From contig NZ_ATUF01000004.1 of NCBI RefSeq assembly GCF_000420065.1, positions 153,091 through 217,090 on the forward strand: a stretch of 64,000 nt of DNA. The letters are read 5' to 3'. Positions 43,808 through 53,712 of the stretch are shown piece by piece. Every line of letters starts with the position of its first letter. Positions within the stretch are counted from its first letter, which is position 1. The stretch comes from Varibaculum cambriense DSM 15806. GTDB taxonomy: Bacteria; Actinomycetota; Actinomycetes; Actinomycetales; Actinomycetaceae. The notes under the pieces are model-generated. The model had not been told where the DNA came from, made no database searches, and saw nothing but the letters and a program-made list of their open reading frames with translations. Both the position numbers and the translations under genes were made by a program.

Positions 43808-45787
43808 ATGAGCGAAAATTCCGGCGGGCAGACCCCGCGTATTCAAGATGACCTTTACCGCCATATCAATGGCGCTTGGTTAGATAGCTATGAAATCCCA
43901 GCTGACCGTGCAGTTGATGGGGCTTTCCGCGACCTGGTAGAGGACGCTTTGGCGCACTGCCGCACCCTTTGCGAAAATGCGGCGGCCGGGAAACTGGAAC
44001 GCCCGCAGGAAAGTGAAACCAGCAGTGAGCGTTGGGATTTTGATGCCAGCCGGATTGGACAGCTCTTTGAGGCTTATCTGGATCAAGAAGCGCTCACCGC
44101 GCAGGGAACTGCCCCGATTGCTCCCCTGCTAGAAAAAGTGGACTCCTGCGCAAGCCGGGAGGAGTTAGCCCAGGTACTGGGAGAGTTGGAGCGCGAAGGC
44201 ATTGATTCCCCAGTAGCTTTCCTGGTCAGTATCGATGCCGAAAATCCCGAACGCTATATCGGACAGTTCTATCAGGCGGGGCTGGGATTGCCTGATGAAT
44301 CCTATTATCATCAGGATGAACACCAGGAAATTCGGGAAAAATACCGGAAATTTTTGACGCAAATGGCCTTAGAAAGCGGGATTGCTGCCGCGGGAACGGA
44401 AGCCGAGTTCGCCCAGCAGATTTTCGATTTTGAAACCGCGTTAGCGGGTCACCATTGGGATGCGGTGCGTAGCCGCGATGCGCAAGCCACCAATAATCCC
44501 ACTACTTTTGCGGAGTTTAGCCGTAAAAATACCGGGTTTGCCTACGCAGCTTGGGCAGCGGGTCTAGGCGTGAAACTTGCGGCCGGTGCTGACCCGATTA
44601 ACGTCTATATACCTTCCTATCAAGAGGGTTTTGCCCAGCTATGGGCGCAGACTGATTTAGCGATCTTAAAACGCTACCTGCAGATGAAAGTGGTTTTAGC
44701 CTTCGCTCCCTACCTGGCTCCCCAGCTGCAAGAGCTCCGCTTTTCTTTCTACGGCACTACCCTGTCGGGCACTCCCCAGCGCCCCAAGCTATGGAAGCGG
44801 GCGGTGGGAACCGTGGAATCGGTTTTGGATGAAGCCCTCGGGCGTGCCTACGTGGCCTACCATTTCCCGCCGGAGCGCCGCGATGAGATGGAGAAACTCG
44901 TGGGGTCGCTTTTGGACGCCTATCGGGAGGGAATCGAAAAACTTGCTTGGATGGGGGAAGAAACCCGCACGCGCGCCCTCGAAAAGCTTTCCAAATTTAC
45001 TTATAAAATCGGGTATCCGCGCCACTGGCGCGACGATAGCGGCCTTCGCTTTAACGAGGGCGACACCCTGGTAGATATGATTCGGGCTTCCAGTGCTTTT
45101 GAAACTGACTTCCAGCTGGCGCGGATCTTAAAACCGGTAGATAGAGAAGAATGGCATATGAGCCCGCAAACGGTGAACGCCTATTATTCTCCGCTCACTA
45201 ACGAAATCGTCTTTCCCGCCGCGATCTTGCAGCCCCCATTTTTTGATCCTAAGGCTTCGTATGCCGCCAACTTTGGGGGCATTGGAGCGGTGATTGGTCA
45301 CGAAATCGGGCATGGTTTCGATGATCAAGGCTCCCACTATGACGGTGACGGCAAGCTTACCGAATGGTGGACCGAGGCCGACCGGGAAGAGTTCACTAAA
45401 CGCACCGCGGCGCTAATTGCGCAATACGATAGCTACCGCCCCAGCGAACTGCCGGGCGAGGACGTACACGTCAACGGCGCCCTCACTATCGGGGAAAATA
45501 TCGGAGACCTGGGCGGACTGGCGATTGCTTTTAAGGCTTGGAAGCAGACGCATCCGGAAGAAAGCGACTTGGCACCCGAGTTCTTTTATTCTTGGGCTCG
45601 GGTATGGCGCACCGCGATTCGCCCGGAGGCCGCCCGCCAACGCCTGGTGGTCGATCCCCACTCCCCCGCCGAATTCCGTTGTAACGGGGTAGTACGCAAC
45701 CTGGATGCTTTCCACGACACTTTCCAGACTACGCCCGCGGATAAACTCTGGATGGAGCCGGAGGCACGAGTGAGAATCTGGGAATAG
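43808..45787 (+). CDS. pepO: M13-family zinc metallopeptidase (PepO/neprilysin-like)
   Basis: Endopeptidase cleaving short peptides, 659 residues, the normal length of bacterial M13 enzymes. No signal peptide or membrane helix is present, so it is probably cytoplasmic. The N-terminal DDLYRHINGAWLDSYEIPAD is typical of the family. VNAYYSPLTNEIVFPAAILQPP precedes the zinc motif GHEIGHGFDDQG (about 496-507), and GENIGDLGGLAIAFKAW supplies the third zinc ligand Glu and the Asp. The C-terminal motif VDPHSPAEFRCNGVVRNLDAF is intact. A separate M1 aminopeptidase gene follows 49 bp later, suggesting joint peptide turnover. Confidence 0.94.
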   Translation: MSENSGGQTPRIQDDLYRHINGAWLDSYEIPADRAVDGAFRDLVEDALAHCRTLCENAAAGKLERPQESETSSERWDFDASRIGQLFEAYLDQEALTAQGTAPIAPLLEKVDSCASREELAQVLGELEREGIDSPVAFLVSIDAENPERYIGQFYQAGLGLPDESYYHQDEHQEIREKYRKFLTQMALESGIAAAGTEAEFAQQIFDFETALAGHHWDAVRSRDAQATNNPTTFAEFSRKNTGFAYAAWAAGLGVKLAAGADPINVYIPSYQEGFAQLWAQTDLAILKRYLQMKVVLAFAPYLAPQLQELRFSFYGTTLSGTPQRPKLWKRAVGTVESVLDEALGRAYVAYHFPPERRDEMEKLVGSLLDAYREGIEKLAWMGEETRTRALEKLSKFTYKIGYPRHWRDDSGLRFNEGDTLVDMIRASSAFETDFQLARILKPVDREEWHMSPQTVNAYYSPLTNEIVFPAAILQPPFFDPKASYAANFGGIGAVIGHEIGHGFDDQGSHYDGDGKLTEWWTEADREEFTKRTAALIAQYDSYRPSELPGEDVHVNGALTIGENIGDLGGLAIAFKAWKQTHPEESDLAPEFFYSWARVWRTAIRPEAARQRLVVDPHSPAEFRCNGVVRNLDAFHDTFQTTPADKLWMEPEARVRIWE

Positions 45788-45836
45788 TAACACTTGAAAA
45801 GTAAGCATTAGGATAGGTCTAAAAACAGGAGAGGTT

Positions 45837-48395
45837 ATGCCGGGTACAAATCTGACCAAGATTGAGGCACAAGAACGCAAGAACGTTATCGGGAAAGTCG
45901 CTTACACCGTTCAGGTGGAACTATCGGAAAGCGGAGACACTTTTGCCTCCCGCACGGTGATTGATTTTACCGCCCAAGCGGGCGCCAGTACTTTCGTGGA
46001 TTTAATCGCCCCCGAGGTGCTGTCTATTCAGCTAAATGGGCAAGATTTGGGTACTGATTGTTACCGCGATAACCGGATTGAGCTTAGCAACCTGCAGGCA
46101 GAAAACCGGCTGGAAGTGGCGGCTAACTGCGCCTATATGCACACCGGCGAGGGCGCGCATCGCTTTACTGATCCCGCCGATGGCCTCACCTATGTTTACA
46201 CCCAGTTTGAGGTGCCGGATGCCCGGCGAGTATTTGCTTGTTTTGAGCAACCCGATCTGAAAGCGACCTACCAGTTTTCGGTGACCGTTCCGGAAAGCTG
46301 GACGGTGCTGTCAAATATGGATACTCCGCGTCCGCAATCTTTAAAGGTGGAGCGTGCCGGGGACACTAAGCAACATGTTTTCCATTTTGAACGCACTCCG
46401 CTAATTTCCACCTACATCACTGCCCTGGTTGCTGGCCCCTATCACCGGGTTAAATCCGTACTTACCAGCATCGATGGCCGCTCTATCCCCTTGGGGGTTT
46501 ACTGCCGGCAATCGCTAGCTAAATATCTGGACGCAGATTTTGTAATCGAGCAAACCATTGCGGGATTCCGTTTTTATGAATCCCACTACGGTCGCCCCTA
46601 CCCCTTCACCAAGTATGACCAGATTTTTGTTCCCGAATATAACGCGGGAGCGATGGAAAATGCCGGTTGTATTACTTTCCGTGATGAATATATTTTCCGC
46701 ACTAAGCCCTCTGGGGCCCAGCTGGAACAACTAACCAACACGATTCTGCACGAGCTGGCTCATATGTGGTTCGGGGATCTGGTCACCATGAAATGGTGGG
46801 ATGACCTGTGGCTGAATGAATCTTTTGCGGAGTTTATGTCGTATTGGTGCATGGCGGAAGGCACCCGCTTCCAGGATGCCTGGACCGGGTTCACGATGCG
46901 CAAAGTGTGGGGAGTCAACTGCGACCAGCTGCCCACTACTCACCCGATTGTGGCGCCTATATCCGACCTGGCAGATGTGGAAGTTAACTTCGACGGCATC
47001 ACCTATTCCAAGGGCGCTTGCGTGCTGCGGCAACTAGTGGCTTATGTGGGAGAAGGTAACTTCTTAGCGGCTTTGCGTAGCTATTTCGCCAGCCACGAAT
47101 ATTCCAATGCTACTTTGGCCGATTTCCTGGGGGAACTGGAGAACGCCAGCGGACGCAATTTGAAGCAGTGGAGTCAGGTTTGGCTACTAGAGGCGGGGAT
47201 TACCCAGTTGGAGTCGCAAATCGAACGCGACCCCAGCGGTAAAGTCACCAGCTTTAACATTATCCAGTCTTTGCCGCAGGAAGGCACCAGTTTGCGTCCC
47301 CACGCCACTAGCGTAGGCGCCTATGATTTCGATTCCCGCGGGAAACTGGTTTTGGTGCGCCGCGCCGATGTAGATGTTAAAGGTGAGGTCACCGCGGTTC
47401 CTGGCTTGGTGGGCACCAACCATGACGTCTATGTGCTGAACTACGAAGATTTAGCGTATGCGAAGATCCGTTTTGATGCTGACTCCTGGGAGGTGCTACG
47501 TAATCGCGTGGGCGATTTCGCGGATTCTTTGCCGCGAGCAGTGATTATGTGTGCCGCCTGGGATATGGTGCGCGACGGGGATCTGAGCGCTTCGAAATAT
47601 CTAGAGATGGCTTTGGGAGCGCTCAAACACGAAACTAATTCTTCGGTGTTGAACGGGATTCTCCGGCATATCCAGGGCGCCTTGCTCTACTATGCTACCG
47701 ACCCCGCTAGCGCTCATCGCTTGCTGGCTCCGGCACTTTTGGCTTTGGCAGAGGAGGCGGAAGCGGGCTCGGATCGGCAACGCCAATTGGTACGGGCATT
47801 CTTGCAGGTTGCAGGAGCTAAAGAAGCCCCGGAAATCGAGCGTTGGTTTGCGGACAGCAAAGTGCTTGCAGGCGTGAGTGTAGATACCGATCTGCGTTGG
47901 GATATGATCTTCGCCTTGGCTGCTAACGGCCAGGCCAGCGCAGATATGATCCGCAAAATGGCAGAAAGCGACGATACGATTACCGGCCGGGAGAACGCTT
48001 TCTTGGCGCGTGCCGCGCTGCCGGGTCGGGAAAACAAGACGCAGTGGGCACAGCGAGTTCTGGAAGACACTAGCCTCACCAATGGGCAGATTGATGCCTT
48101 GACCGCCGGGATTGCGCGTTCCCTGTGGCTGCAACCAGCCGATGCCGCCGATATGATCGAGCCCTATTTTGCGGCGCTGAACGATATTTGGTCCTCCCGC
48201 ACTATGCATATGGCCGAGTCTCTGGTGGGCGGGCTTTACCCCTTAGCTGTACAAAGTCGGGAAGGCTTTGACCTGGTAGAGCAGACGGAGCGTTGGTTGG
48301 CAGAGAACCCGGATGCCGATAAGGCGCTGCGCCGCCTGGTACTAGAAGAACTAGATGGAGCGCGGCGCTCTAAGCGGGCTCGCACCGGTAAATAA
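45837..48395 (+). CDS. pepN: Aminopeptidase N (M1 family)
   Basis: Zinc aminopeptidase with broad specificity, 852 residues, cytoplasmic. The exopeptidase motif is NAGAMENAGCITF, and the zinc site HELAHMWFGDLVTMKWWDDLWLNE (about 304-327) gives HExxH-18-E. The catalytic Tyr is expected in the FDGITYSKGACVL segment. The C-terminal half is the helical ERAP1_C-like domain, rich in alanine. ATG follows CAGGAGAGGTT. The order nei1 / pepN resembles M. tuberculosis. Confidence 0.95.
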   Translation: MPGTNLTKIEAQERKNVIGKVAYTVQVELSESGDTFASRTVIDFTAQAGASTFVDLIAPEVLSIQLNGQDLGTDCYRDNRIELSNLQAENRLEVAANCAYMHTGEGAHRFTDPADGLTYVYTQFEVPDARRVFACFEQPDLKATYQFSVTVPESWTVLSNMDTPRPQSLKVERAGDTKQHVFHFERTPLISTYITALVAGPYHRVKSVLTSIDGRSIPLGVYCRQSLAKYLDADFVIEQTIAGFRFYESHYGRPYPFTKYDQIFVPEYNAGAMENAGCITFRDEYIFRTKPSGAQLEQLTNTILHELAHMWFGDLVTMKWWDDLWLNESFAEFMSYWCMAEGTRFQDAWTGFTMRKVWGVNCDQLPTTHPIVAPISDLADVEVNFDGITYSKGACVLRQLVAYVGEGNFLAALRSYFASHEYSNATLADFLGELENASGRNLKQWSQVWLLEAGITQLESQIERDPSGKVTSFNIIQSLPQEGTSLRPHATSVGAYDFDSRGKLVLVRRADVDVKGEVTAVPGLVGTNHDVYVLNYEDLAYAKIRFDADSWEVLRNRVGDFADSLPRAVIMCAAWDMVRDGDLSASKYLEMALGALKHETNSSVLNGILRHIQGALLYYATDPASAHRLLAPALLALAEEAEAGSDRQRQLVRAFLQVAGAKEAPEIERWFADSKVLAGVSVDTDLRWDMIFALAANGQASADMIRKMAESDDTITGRENAFLARAALPGRENKTQWAQRVLEDTSLTNGQIDALTAGIARSLWLQPADAADMIEPYFAALNDIWSSRTMHMAESLVGGLYPLAVQSREGFDLVEQTERWLAENPDADKALRRLVLEELDGARRSKRARTGK

Positions 48396-48409
48396 GTTTT
48401 TCGCATAGG

Positions 48410-48475
48410 GGCGGCTGGCTAGTTTTGAAAACATCCCGCTAAGAGCGGTCAGCTAAACCTGGTCAGCCGCCGCTA
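48410..48475. terminator. Stem-loop cluster between convergent pepN and dnaE2
   Basis: GGCGGCTG (48410-48417) can pair with CAGCCGCC before the dnaE2 stop, and a smaller perfect hairpin CCGCT-AAG-AGCGG sits inside at 48436-48448. The location between convergent genes suggests a bidirectional terminator; no clear T-tract supports either direction. Confidence 0.4.
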
Positions 48476-51400
48476 ACGAAAATCTCTAGATTTGCTTTCT
48501 ACCGGCAGATTTAACGACTCGATTTTATCGGCTAGTAGCGCTAGGGCTCCGTCTTTAGCTTGCAGCACTCCCCGCACGATGAGGGCGTTTTGACTGAGGG
48601 CGAGGCTGCGGTAACGCTGCCAGCAACCAACTTGGCAGATCACGTTGACTAGCCCGGTTTCGTCCTCCAAAGATAGGAACACTACCCCTTTAGCAGTGTG
48701 GGGGCGTTGGCGGTGCGTAACTATCCCCGCGCACCGGATACGTTTGCCGGCTAAAGCTGGGCGTAGCTGCGCTGCCGGGAGGATTCCGCGCCGGGTAAGC
48801 TCTGGTCGCAGCAGTTTTGTGGGATATCCCCACAGGCTAATTCCCAGGGCAGAGCTGTCCCACTCTACCTGCTCCCCGGTGCTTAAGGGCGCGAAAGACG
48901 GGGTAGTTTCGGTGAGAGCTAATCCCGGTAGTTCCGGCTGGTAGAACTGGTTTTGCGGGGCAGATAGCAGGGGCGCGCGCCAGAGTCCTTCCCGGCGGGT
49001 GATCCCCAGGGAAGATAGCGCACCGGAGCCAGCCAGAAGTTCTAGCGCCGCAGTGGGCAAGCGGACGCGGGAAGTAAAGTCCTCCAGGGTTTTAAAGGAC
49101 CCGGCTGCGCGGGCAGCTAGGATGCTTTCTATCCATACCGGGCGCATCCCGCGGATCTCCGCTAACCCCAGGTTTAGGGAGGTCAGTCCCTCCCCGGGAA
49201 CGGAATCTTTCTGGGAGGTATTCACGTCTGGACGCATGATCTTTATGCCGTGGCGGCGCGCATCAGAGATTAATGATTGCGGGGAATAAAATCCCATCGG
49301 TTGGTTAGCAAGGATCGCAGCGTAGAAAACCGCGGGATAATAGGCTTTTAGCCAGGCGGAGGCATACACCAGGTAGGCGAAGGAAAAAGCGTGGGATTCC
49401 GGGAAACCGAATTCGGCGAAACCGGACATTTGTTCCCAGATTTTTTCTTGTACCGGCGGCGGAATCTGGTTCTTTTCCATGCCTTGAAAAAACTCGGTAC
49501 GCAAGTCGGCTAGGTGTTCTCCCGGGTTTTTGCGTCCCATCGCCCGGCGTAGGTTATCTGATTGGGAACCGTTAAACCCGGCGGCGTCTTTGGCGATTCG
49601 CATTAGTTGTTCTTGGAAAAGTGGCACCCCCAAGGTGCGTTCCAGCGCGGGTTTTAGTAGCGGATGCAGGTAGGTAACTTTTTCACGCCCTAGGCGGCGT
49701 GCCAGATAAGGGTTTACGGCTTGCCCTTGGATGGGGCCGGGACGAATCAAAGCCACTTCGACTACCAGGTCATAGAAACATTTTGGTTTCAGGCGCGGCA
49801 GAGTGGACATTTGAGCACGGGACTCTACCTGGAAAACTCCGACGGTATCGGCTGCTTGTAAAAGCTGGTAGACGCGGGGATCTTCCGGGGGAAGGTTATG
49901 CAGGCGCCAGGGCTCGCCGGAGGGTGATTTTTCGCCATGAGCCTGCAGAGTTTCAAAAGCAGTACGCAGCGCACCCATCATCCCCAGGGAGAGTAAATCG
50001 ATTTTCACTAACCCGGCTTCGGCGCAGCTATCTTTATCCCATTGCACCACGGTTCGCCCCGGCATATTTGCCCAGTTAATCGCAGCCACTTCGGTAAGCG
50101 GCTTATCGGATAACACCATGCCTCCACAGTGGATCCCCAGGTGACGCGGAAGTTTTTGTAACTGCCTAGCTATATTTCGCACGTTTTCCGGTAAAGCATT
50201 TCGGTCTAGACGCGCCCATTTCGCGGCGGTCTTGGCGTCATAGCCGAGGGCGCGGGAGGCGTCTTTTAGCGCGGCTCGCGGACGATAGCTAATCACATTA
50301 GCCACTTGAGCAGCGTTTTCCCGGCCATATTTGTTATAGACATGCTGCAGCACTTTTTCGCGTTGATTAGATTCGATATCTAGGTCGATATCGGGCAGAT
50401 CTTTACGGTCGGGGGTTAGGAAACGGTCGAATAGCATCTGGTGGCGCACTGCATCTACCGCGGTGATTCCCAGGCAGTAACAGACCGCTGAATTGGCGGC
50501 GGAGCCGCGTCCTTGCACATAGATACCGGAGGAAAAACAGTAGTCAACTATTTCTTTCACGATTAGGAAGTACCCGGAGAATCCTTTTTGGAAAATCACT
50601 TTCAATTCTTGGCGAATTGTCTCTGCGGCTTTTTCCGGCACCGGATCCCCATAGCGACTGCGCGCCCCCTGCCAGGAAAGCTGCTCTAGGTAGGAATCGG
50701 CGCTATAGCCGGGCGGCACCCGGGCTAAAGGCAGATGCGGCTCGGGGGTAGAAAAATCAAAAATCAGATCTTTTCCGATTGCGGCAGCATTTTCGAGGGC
50801 GTGGGGAATCTGCTGGTAGATACGGCGCAGTTGTTCTGGAGACCGCAACATGGCGTGGGAGGCGGGGAGGTGGTCTTGGACTTTATCTAGGGGCAGGCGG
50901 TGGCGGGTGGCAGTCATTACGTCTGCCAGGCGCTGACTGGCGGGGTCTGCGCAGCGGGCAGCGCTGGTGGCTACTAAGGGTAGCTTGGTTTTGCGCGCCA
51001 AGTGATCTAGTTGCGCCGCTAGACGCTCTTCCCCATCGAAACCAGCTATGGCGGCCTCTACCACAACGTTTTCTGCCCCAAACGCCTCTTTTAGTTGCTC
51101 GAGGAAGCGCGCAGCTGCCGCGATTCCGGAGCGGTAAAGTACGCGCCGCAACGGTCCGGCGCGGGTGCCGGTTAATACTAGCCACTGCCCGTTTGCCCAG
51201 GAGGCCAGTGTGTCTAGGTTTTGCCGGTCTGGCTCCCGCCTACCAGCAGCTAGATGATGGGCGCTGATTGCCCCAGTTAAAGCAGAATAGCCCTGGTCAG
51301 ATCGGCAGATAACCGGCAGATGGGTTTCGTCCTCTAAAGTAAATTCGCACCCCGGCAGAAAAGCGAGACCGGCTTCCCGGGCGGCGGCGCGCGCCTCCAT

Positions 51401-51544
51401 CAACCCGTAAACTCCGTCATAATCGAGTAACGCTAATCCGGATAGCCCCAGCTTTTTCGCCCCGCGTACCATTTCGCGCGGCGAACACGCCCCCACTGCG
51501 AAGGAATATGCCGAATGGGCGTGTAACTCGATATAGCCGCTCAT
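48473..51544 (-). CDS. dnaE2: Error-prone DNA polymerase III alpha subunit DnaE2 (ImuC)
   Basis: Translesion polymerase of the SOS mutasome. From ATG 51544 it has 1023 residues. PHP domain: IELHAHSAYSFAVGACSP and GLALLDYDGVYGL. Polymerase active site: DLPDIDLDIESNQREKVLQHVY with the catalytic Asp pair, plus VQGRGSAANSAVCYCLGIT. Then come helix-hairpin-helix and OB-fold parts (LRPALAGKRIRCAGIVTHRQRPHTAKGVVFLSLEDETG). The shape and genomic partner imuB separate it from replicative DnaE1. Its ATG overlaps the imuB stop by 4 bp. The open frame runs 66 codons further into imuB, but those residues are not polymerase-like. Confidence 0.95.
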   Translation of the reverse strand: MSGYIELHAHSAYSFAVGACSPREMVRGAKKLGLSGLALLDYDGVYGLMEARAAAREAGLAFLPGCEFTLEDETHLPVICRSDQGYSALTGAISAHHLAAGRREPDRQNLDTLASWANGQWLVLTGTRAGPLRRVLYRSGIAAAARFLEQLKEAFGAENVVVEAAIAGFDGEERLAAQLDHLARKTKLPLVATSAARCADPASQRLADVMTATRHRLPLDKVQDHLPASHAMLRSPEQLRRIYQQIPHALENAAAIGKDLIFDFSTPEPHLPLARVPPGYSADSYLEQLSWQGARSRYGDPVPEKAAETIRQELKVIFQKGFSGYFLIVKEIVDYCFSSGIYVQGRGSAANSAVCYCLGITAVDAVRHQMLFDRFLTPDRKDLPDIDLDIESNQREKVLQHVYNKYGRENAAQVANVISYRPRAALKDASRALGYDAKTAAKWARLDRNALPENVRNIARQLQKLPRHLGIHCGGMVLSDKPLTEVAAINWANMPGRTVVQWDKDSCAEAGLVKIDLLSLGMMGALRTAFETLQAHGEKSPSGEPWRLHNLPPEDPRVYQLLQAADTVGVFQVESRAQMSTLPRLKPKCFYDLVVEVALIRPGPIQGQAVNPYLARRLGREKVTYLHPLLKPALERTLGVPLFQEQLMRIAKDAAGFNGSQSDNLRRAMGRKNPGEHLADLRTEFFQGMEKNQIPPPVQEKIWEQMSGFAEFGFPESHAFSFAYLVYASAWLKAYYPAVFYAAILANQPMGFYSPQSLISDARRHGIKIMRPDVNTSQKDSVPGEGLTSLNLGLAEIRGMRPVWIESILAARAAGSFKTLEDFTSRVRLPTAALELLAGSGALSSLGITRREGLWRAPLLSAPQNQFYQPELPGLALTETTPSFAPLSTGEQVEWDSSALGISLWGYPTKLLRPELTRRGILPAAQLRPALAGKRIRCAGIVTHRQRPHTAKGVVFLSLEDETGLVNVICQVGCWQRYRSLALSQNALIVRGVLQAKDGALALLADKIESLNLPVESKSRDFR

Positions 51545-53118
51545 TTTTGCCCCTCCCAGGCATCTAGCCACCAGGAGGATTTGCGGTACACCAGTAGTAA
51601 GGTTTCTTGCTCGCCGTAGACTCGCAGGAAAATTCGCGGCCCTAAGTGATTGGGCGCCCCGGAACGCCACCACTGTCCGTTTATCGGCCAGGGGCCTTCG
51701 GTTTTCTGTACCTTGATTTTCCGTCCGGCTAACTGCACCCATTTGACCGGGGCGTTTAACTGTCCGTCTCGTCCGGGCAGGATTTTACGGCCGCGACTAT
51801 CGATAATTCTGGCCGGTTTGGGGTGCATGAACACTATTTCCGGTGCCACCCCGGTAAGCGCCCCCACTCTAGGGCGCGGCGATCGCTTTTGACTGCCCCG
51901 TTCTTGCCAAGGTTTCAGTTCAATCACCGAACGCGGATCATATCCGCTGGTTAAATGAGGTACGCGTACCCCGCGTTTACCTAATAAAGAGCTGGCACTG
52001 CGGGCTGCCTGATCTAGTTCCTGGGGAGGATCGGCGTTTCGTCCCCAAAGCGGGGTCATTGCCTGGCGGGCATCTACCGCCTGCAAGGGATGCAGCTCTA
52101 TCTGGGAGACCGCTCCCAGGGCTTCGTTGCCGCTACCTCCAACTGTAACCGTCTCTAACTGGTGTTTTATCCTTTCTACTAGGTCTTTACTGCTGACCTC
52201 TACCCCCAGATTCCAGCTGCGACTAAGCACTTTTCCGTTTTCACAGCGACAAATAAACTGCACCTGGGTGCACACCTGCCCGTTTACACGCAGGCGGGCA
52301 TACATTTCCACCACTAATGCCCGGGCGGGCAGCAATAGTTGGGTAAGGGAGCTGGCGGGCGGGGTGAAGAATTGGTAGAGACCGGGTGAGGCGGGCGCGG
52401 TTTTCACCCGGGCAGCGTCCTCTAGGTTTTCCCCGCTCGCTAAGTCGTAACTAAGCGCCCCCAAAATGCCGAAACGCCGGATCAACGCCGGACGTCCCAG
52501 GGCGCACATTTGCCCCAAGCTGGTGATTCCCAAGTGAGTTAGACTGTCTGTCATTTTTGTTAGGTACTGGTCGGAGAAATCAAATCCGCTTATTTTTATC
52601 CCCGGACGTAAGAAAAATCCCAGGCTACTTAGGGGCTCTGCGCCCAGAAAAGGCATCACCCCAGGGTCGGCAATCAGCAGCTGCTCGCGGGCAGCTAGGC
52701 TCGCCGCTAAAGTGCCGCTAGCGACCCCAATATGCACCGCGTATCCTACCTGCGCTAATTCTTCGGTTAGCTTTTCGGCGAGTGTAGATTCTGCGCGGCG
52801 CTGACTGCGACTTAAAGCGGCGGTCACCAGCCCCGGGAACCAGCATTTAGGGGTATAGAGATGCTGGGCTGCGGCCTCGATAACCGGATGAAACGCTAGT
52901 TCCGCAGCTGCCAGTGAGTAGGGTTTTTCTTTGAGGGAGGGACAGAGGACGCGCGCTTGCTTTAGTCGCATCTGCGGCCTGATTCCGGCGGCGCGCGCGG
53001 GAGCAGTAACCGCTTGCACCCGCCCGCCGCTGCACAGCGCGACTGCTTCATCTAGAGGGAGCTTCGCGGCTTGGGCTGGCCACGCGGGGATATAGAGGGC
53101 TAGTAATCTATCGTTCAT
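51541..53118 (-). CDS. imuB: Inactive Y-family polymerase subunit ImuB
   Basis: Scaffold of the mutasome that bridges the beta clamp, ImuA' and DnaE2. It has 525 residues. The N-terminal palm-like part RLLALYIPAWPAQAAKLPLDEAVALCSGGRVQAV is Y-family in fold but lacks the catalytic acidic residues of DinB. A helix-hairpin-helix segment lies near LTHLGITSLGQMCALGRPALIRRFG. The C-terminus is the ImuB-specific region (GPWPINGQWWRSGAPNHLGPR). ATG has GAGGAGGG upstream. It lies 100 bp after imuA' and overlaps dnaE2. Confidence 0.93.
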   Translation of the reverse strand: MNDRLLALYIPAWPAQAAKLPLDEAVALCSGGRVQAVTAPARAAGIRPQMRLKQARVLCPSLKEKPYSLAAAELAFHPVIEAAAQHLYTPKCWFPGLVTAALSRSQRRAESTLAEKLTEELAQVGYAVHIGVASGTLAASLAAREQLLIADPGVMPFLGAEPLSSLGFFLRPGIKISGFDFSDQYLTKMTDSLTHLGITSLGQMCALGRPALIRRFGILGALSYDLASGENLEDAARVKTAPASPGLYQFFTPPASSLTQLLLPARALVVEMYARLRVNGQVCTQVQFICRCENGKVLSRSWNLGVEVSSKDLVERIKHQLETVTVGGSGNEALGAVSQIELHPLQAVDARQAMTPLWGRNADPPQELDQAARSASSLLGKRGVRVPHLTSGYDPRSVIELKPWQERGSQKRSPRPRVGALTGVAPEIVFMHPKPARIIDSRGRKILPGRDGQLNAPVKWVQLAGRKIKVQKTEGPWPINGQWWRSGAPNHLGPRIFLRVYGEQETLLLVYRKSSWWLDAWEGQK

Positions 53119-53218
53119 CGCGCCCTCCTCGCCTTAATCGGGGTAGGTAGGAGAACGCGAAACACCAGGCGCAAACTTAATAACTCCGGTAGCGGGGTCG
53201 CAGAGCATAGAGCATCCA

Positions 53219-53704
53219 TCAGGCACTCACCTTTATGGCGGTTGCTACCCCAAGGGAACTTGTCGCAGGCAGGGCGTTAGCTGCTAGGGAGATAGCTCCC
53301 GCCCAGGCAGGTGCGGACAGAATTACGCAGCCGGAGCGGCGTGCTTTCGCGGTTAAGATCCGTTGTTGCTGCGGGCCGTAATCTACCATCCCGATAGCCA
53401 GCACTGCCGCGCAGGGGACGAAAAGTTGGGCGCAGGCCAGGGCGCTGCCGCCGGTATAGGGAATAGTGATTACCCGCCTTAAGTCCAAGCCGATTTGCCA
53501 GGCGCGCTGCCAGCCTAGATCGGGAAAATCTAGGAATACTGCCCAGCCGCTCTCCCCCATTTTTTCGGCGGCCATCTCTAGCAGCTGCGCTCCGCCCGCT
53601 ACCTTTTGATAAGCGCTGGCCAGCGGCTTTGGGGTGCGAGACTGCATCCCCAAAACCTGGCGCGCCTTTTCCAGGCGCTGCAACTGAGCCAACTTATCGA
53701 ACAT
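53219..53704 (-). CDS. imuA: SOS mutagenesis protein ImuA' (SulA/RecA-like)
   Basis: First gene of the SOS mutasome operon, 161 residues from ATG 53704 (MFDKLAQLQRLEKARQVLG). It resembles ImuA', a RecA-fold accessory protein: VAGGAQLLEMAAEKMGESGWAVFLDFPDLGWQRA, LDLRRVITIPY and VLAIGMVDYGPQQQRILTAKARRSGCVIL. The Walker A is not recognisable, as expected. This start is chosen because a promoter (-35 GTGACA, 17 bp, -10 TATAAT) would begin transcription at this ATG and a LexA box overlaps it. The open frame extends 39 codons further upstream across the promoter, which argues against a longer protein. Confidence 0.88.
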   Translation of the reverse strand: MFDKLAQLQRLEKARQVLGMQSRTPKPLASAYQKVAGGAQLLEMAAEKMGESGWAVFLDFPDLGWQRAWQIGLDLRRVITIPYTGGSALACAQLFVPCAAVLAIGMVDYGPQQQRILTAKARRSGCVILSAPAWAGAISLAANALPATSSLGVATAIKVSA

Positions 53705-53712
53705 ACGTTCGA
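53697..53712 (-). promoter_or_regulatory. Perfect LexA box (SOS box) overlapping the imuA' start codon
   Basis: TCGAACATACGTTCGA matches the actinobacterial consensus TCGAAC-N4-GTTCGA in every fixed position. It spans the first bases of the imuA' coding frame (ATG at 53704-53702) and abuts the -10 box, so bound LexA would block transcription start. Confidence 0.93.

Noticed and set aside
51545..51742. 66-codon N-terminal extension of DnaE2
   Set aside because: It lies inside imuB in another frame, and DnaE2 homology begins at MSGYIELHAHSAYSF (51544), which overlaps the imuB stop as ATGA.
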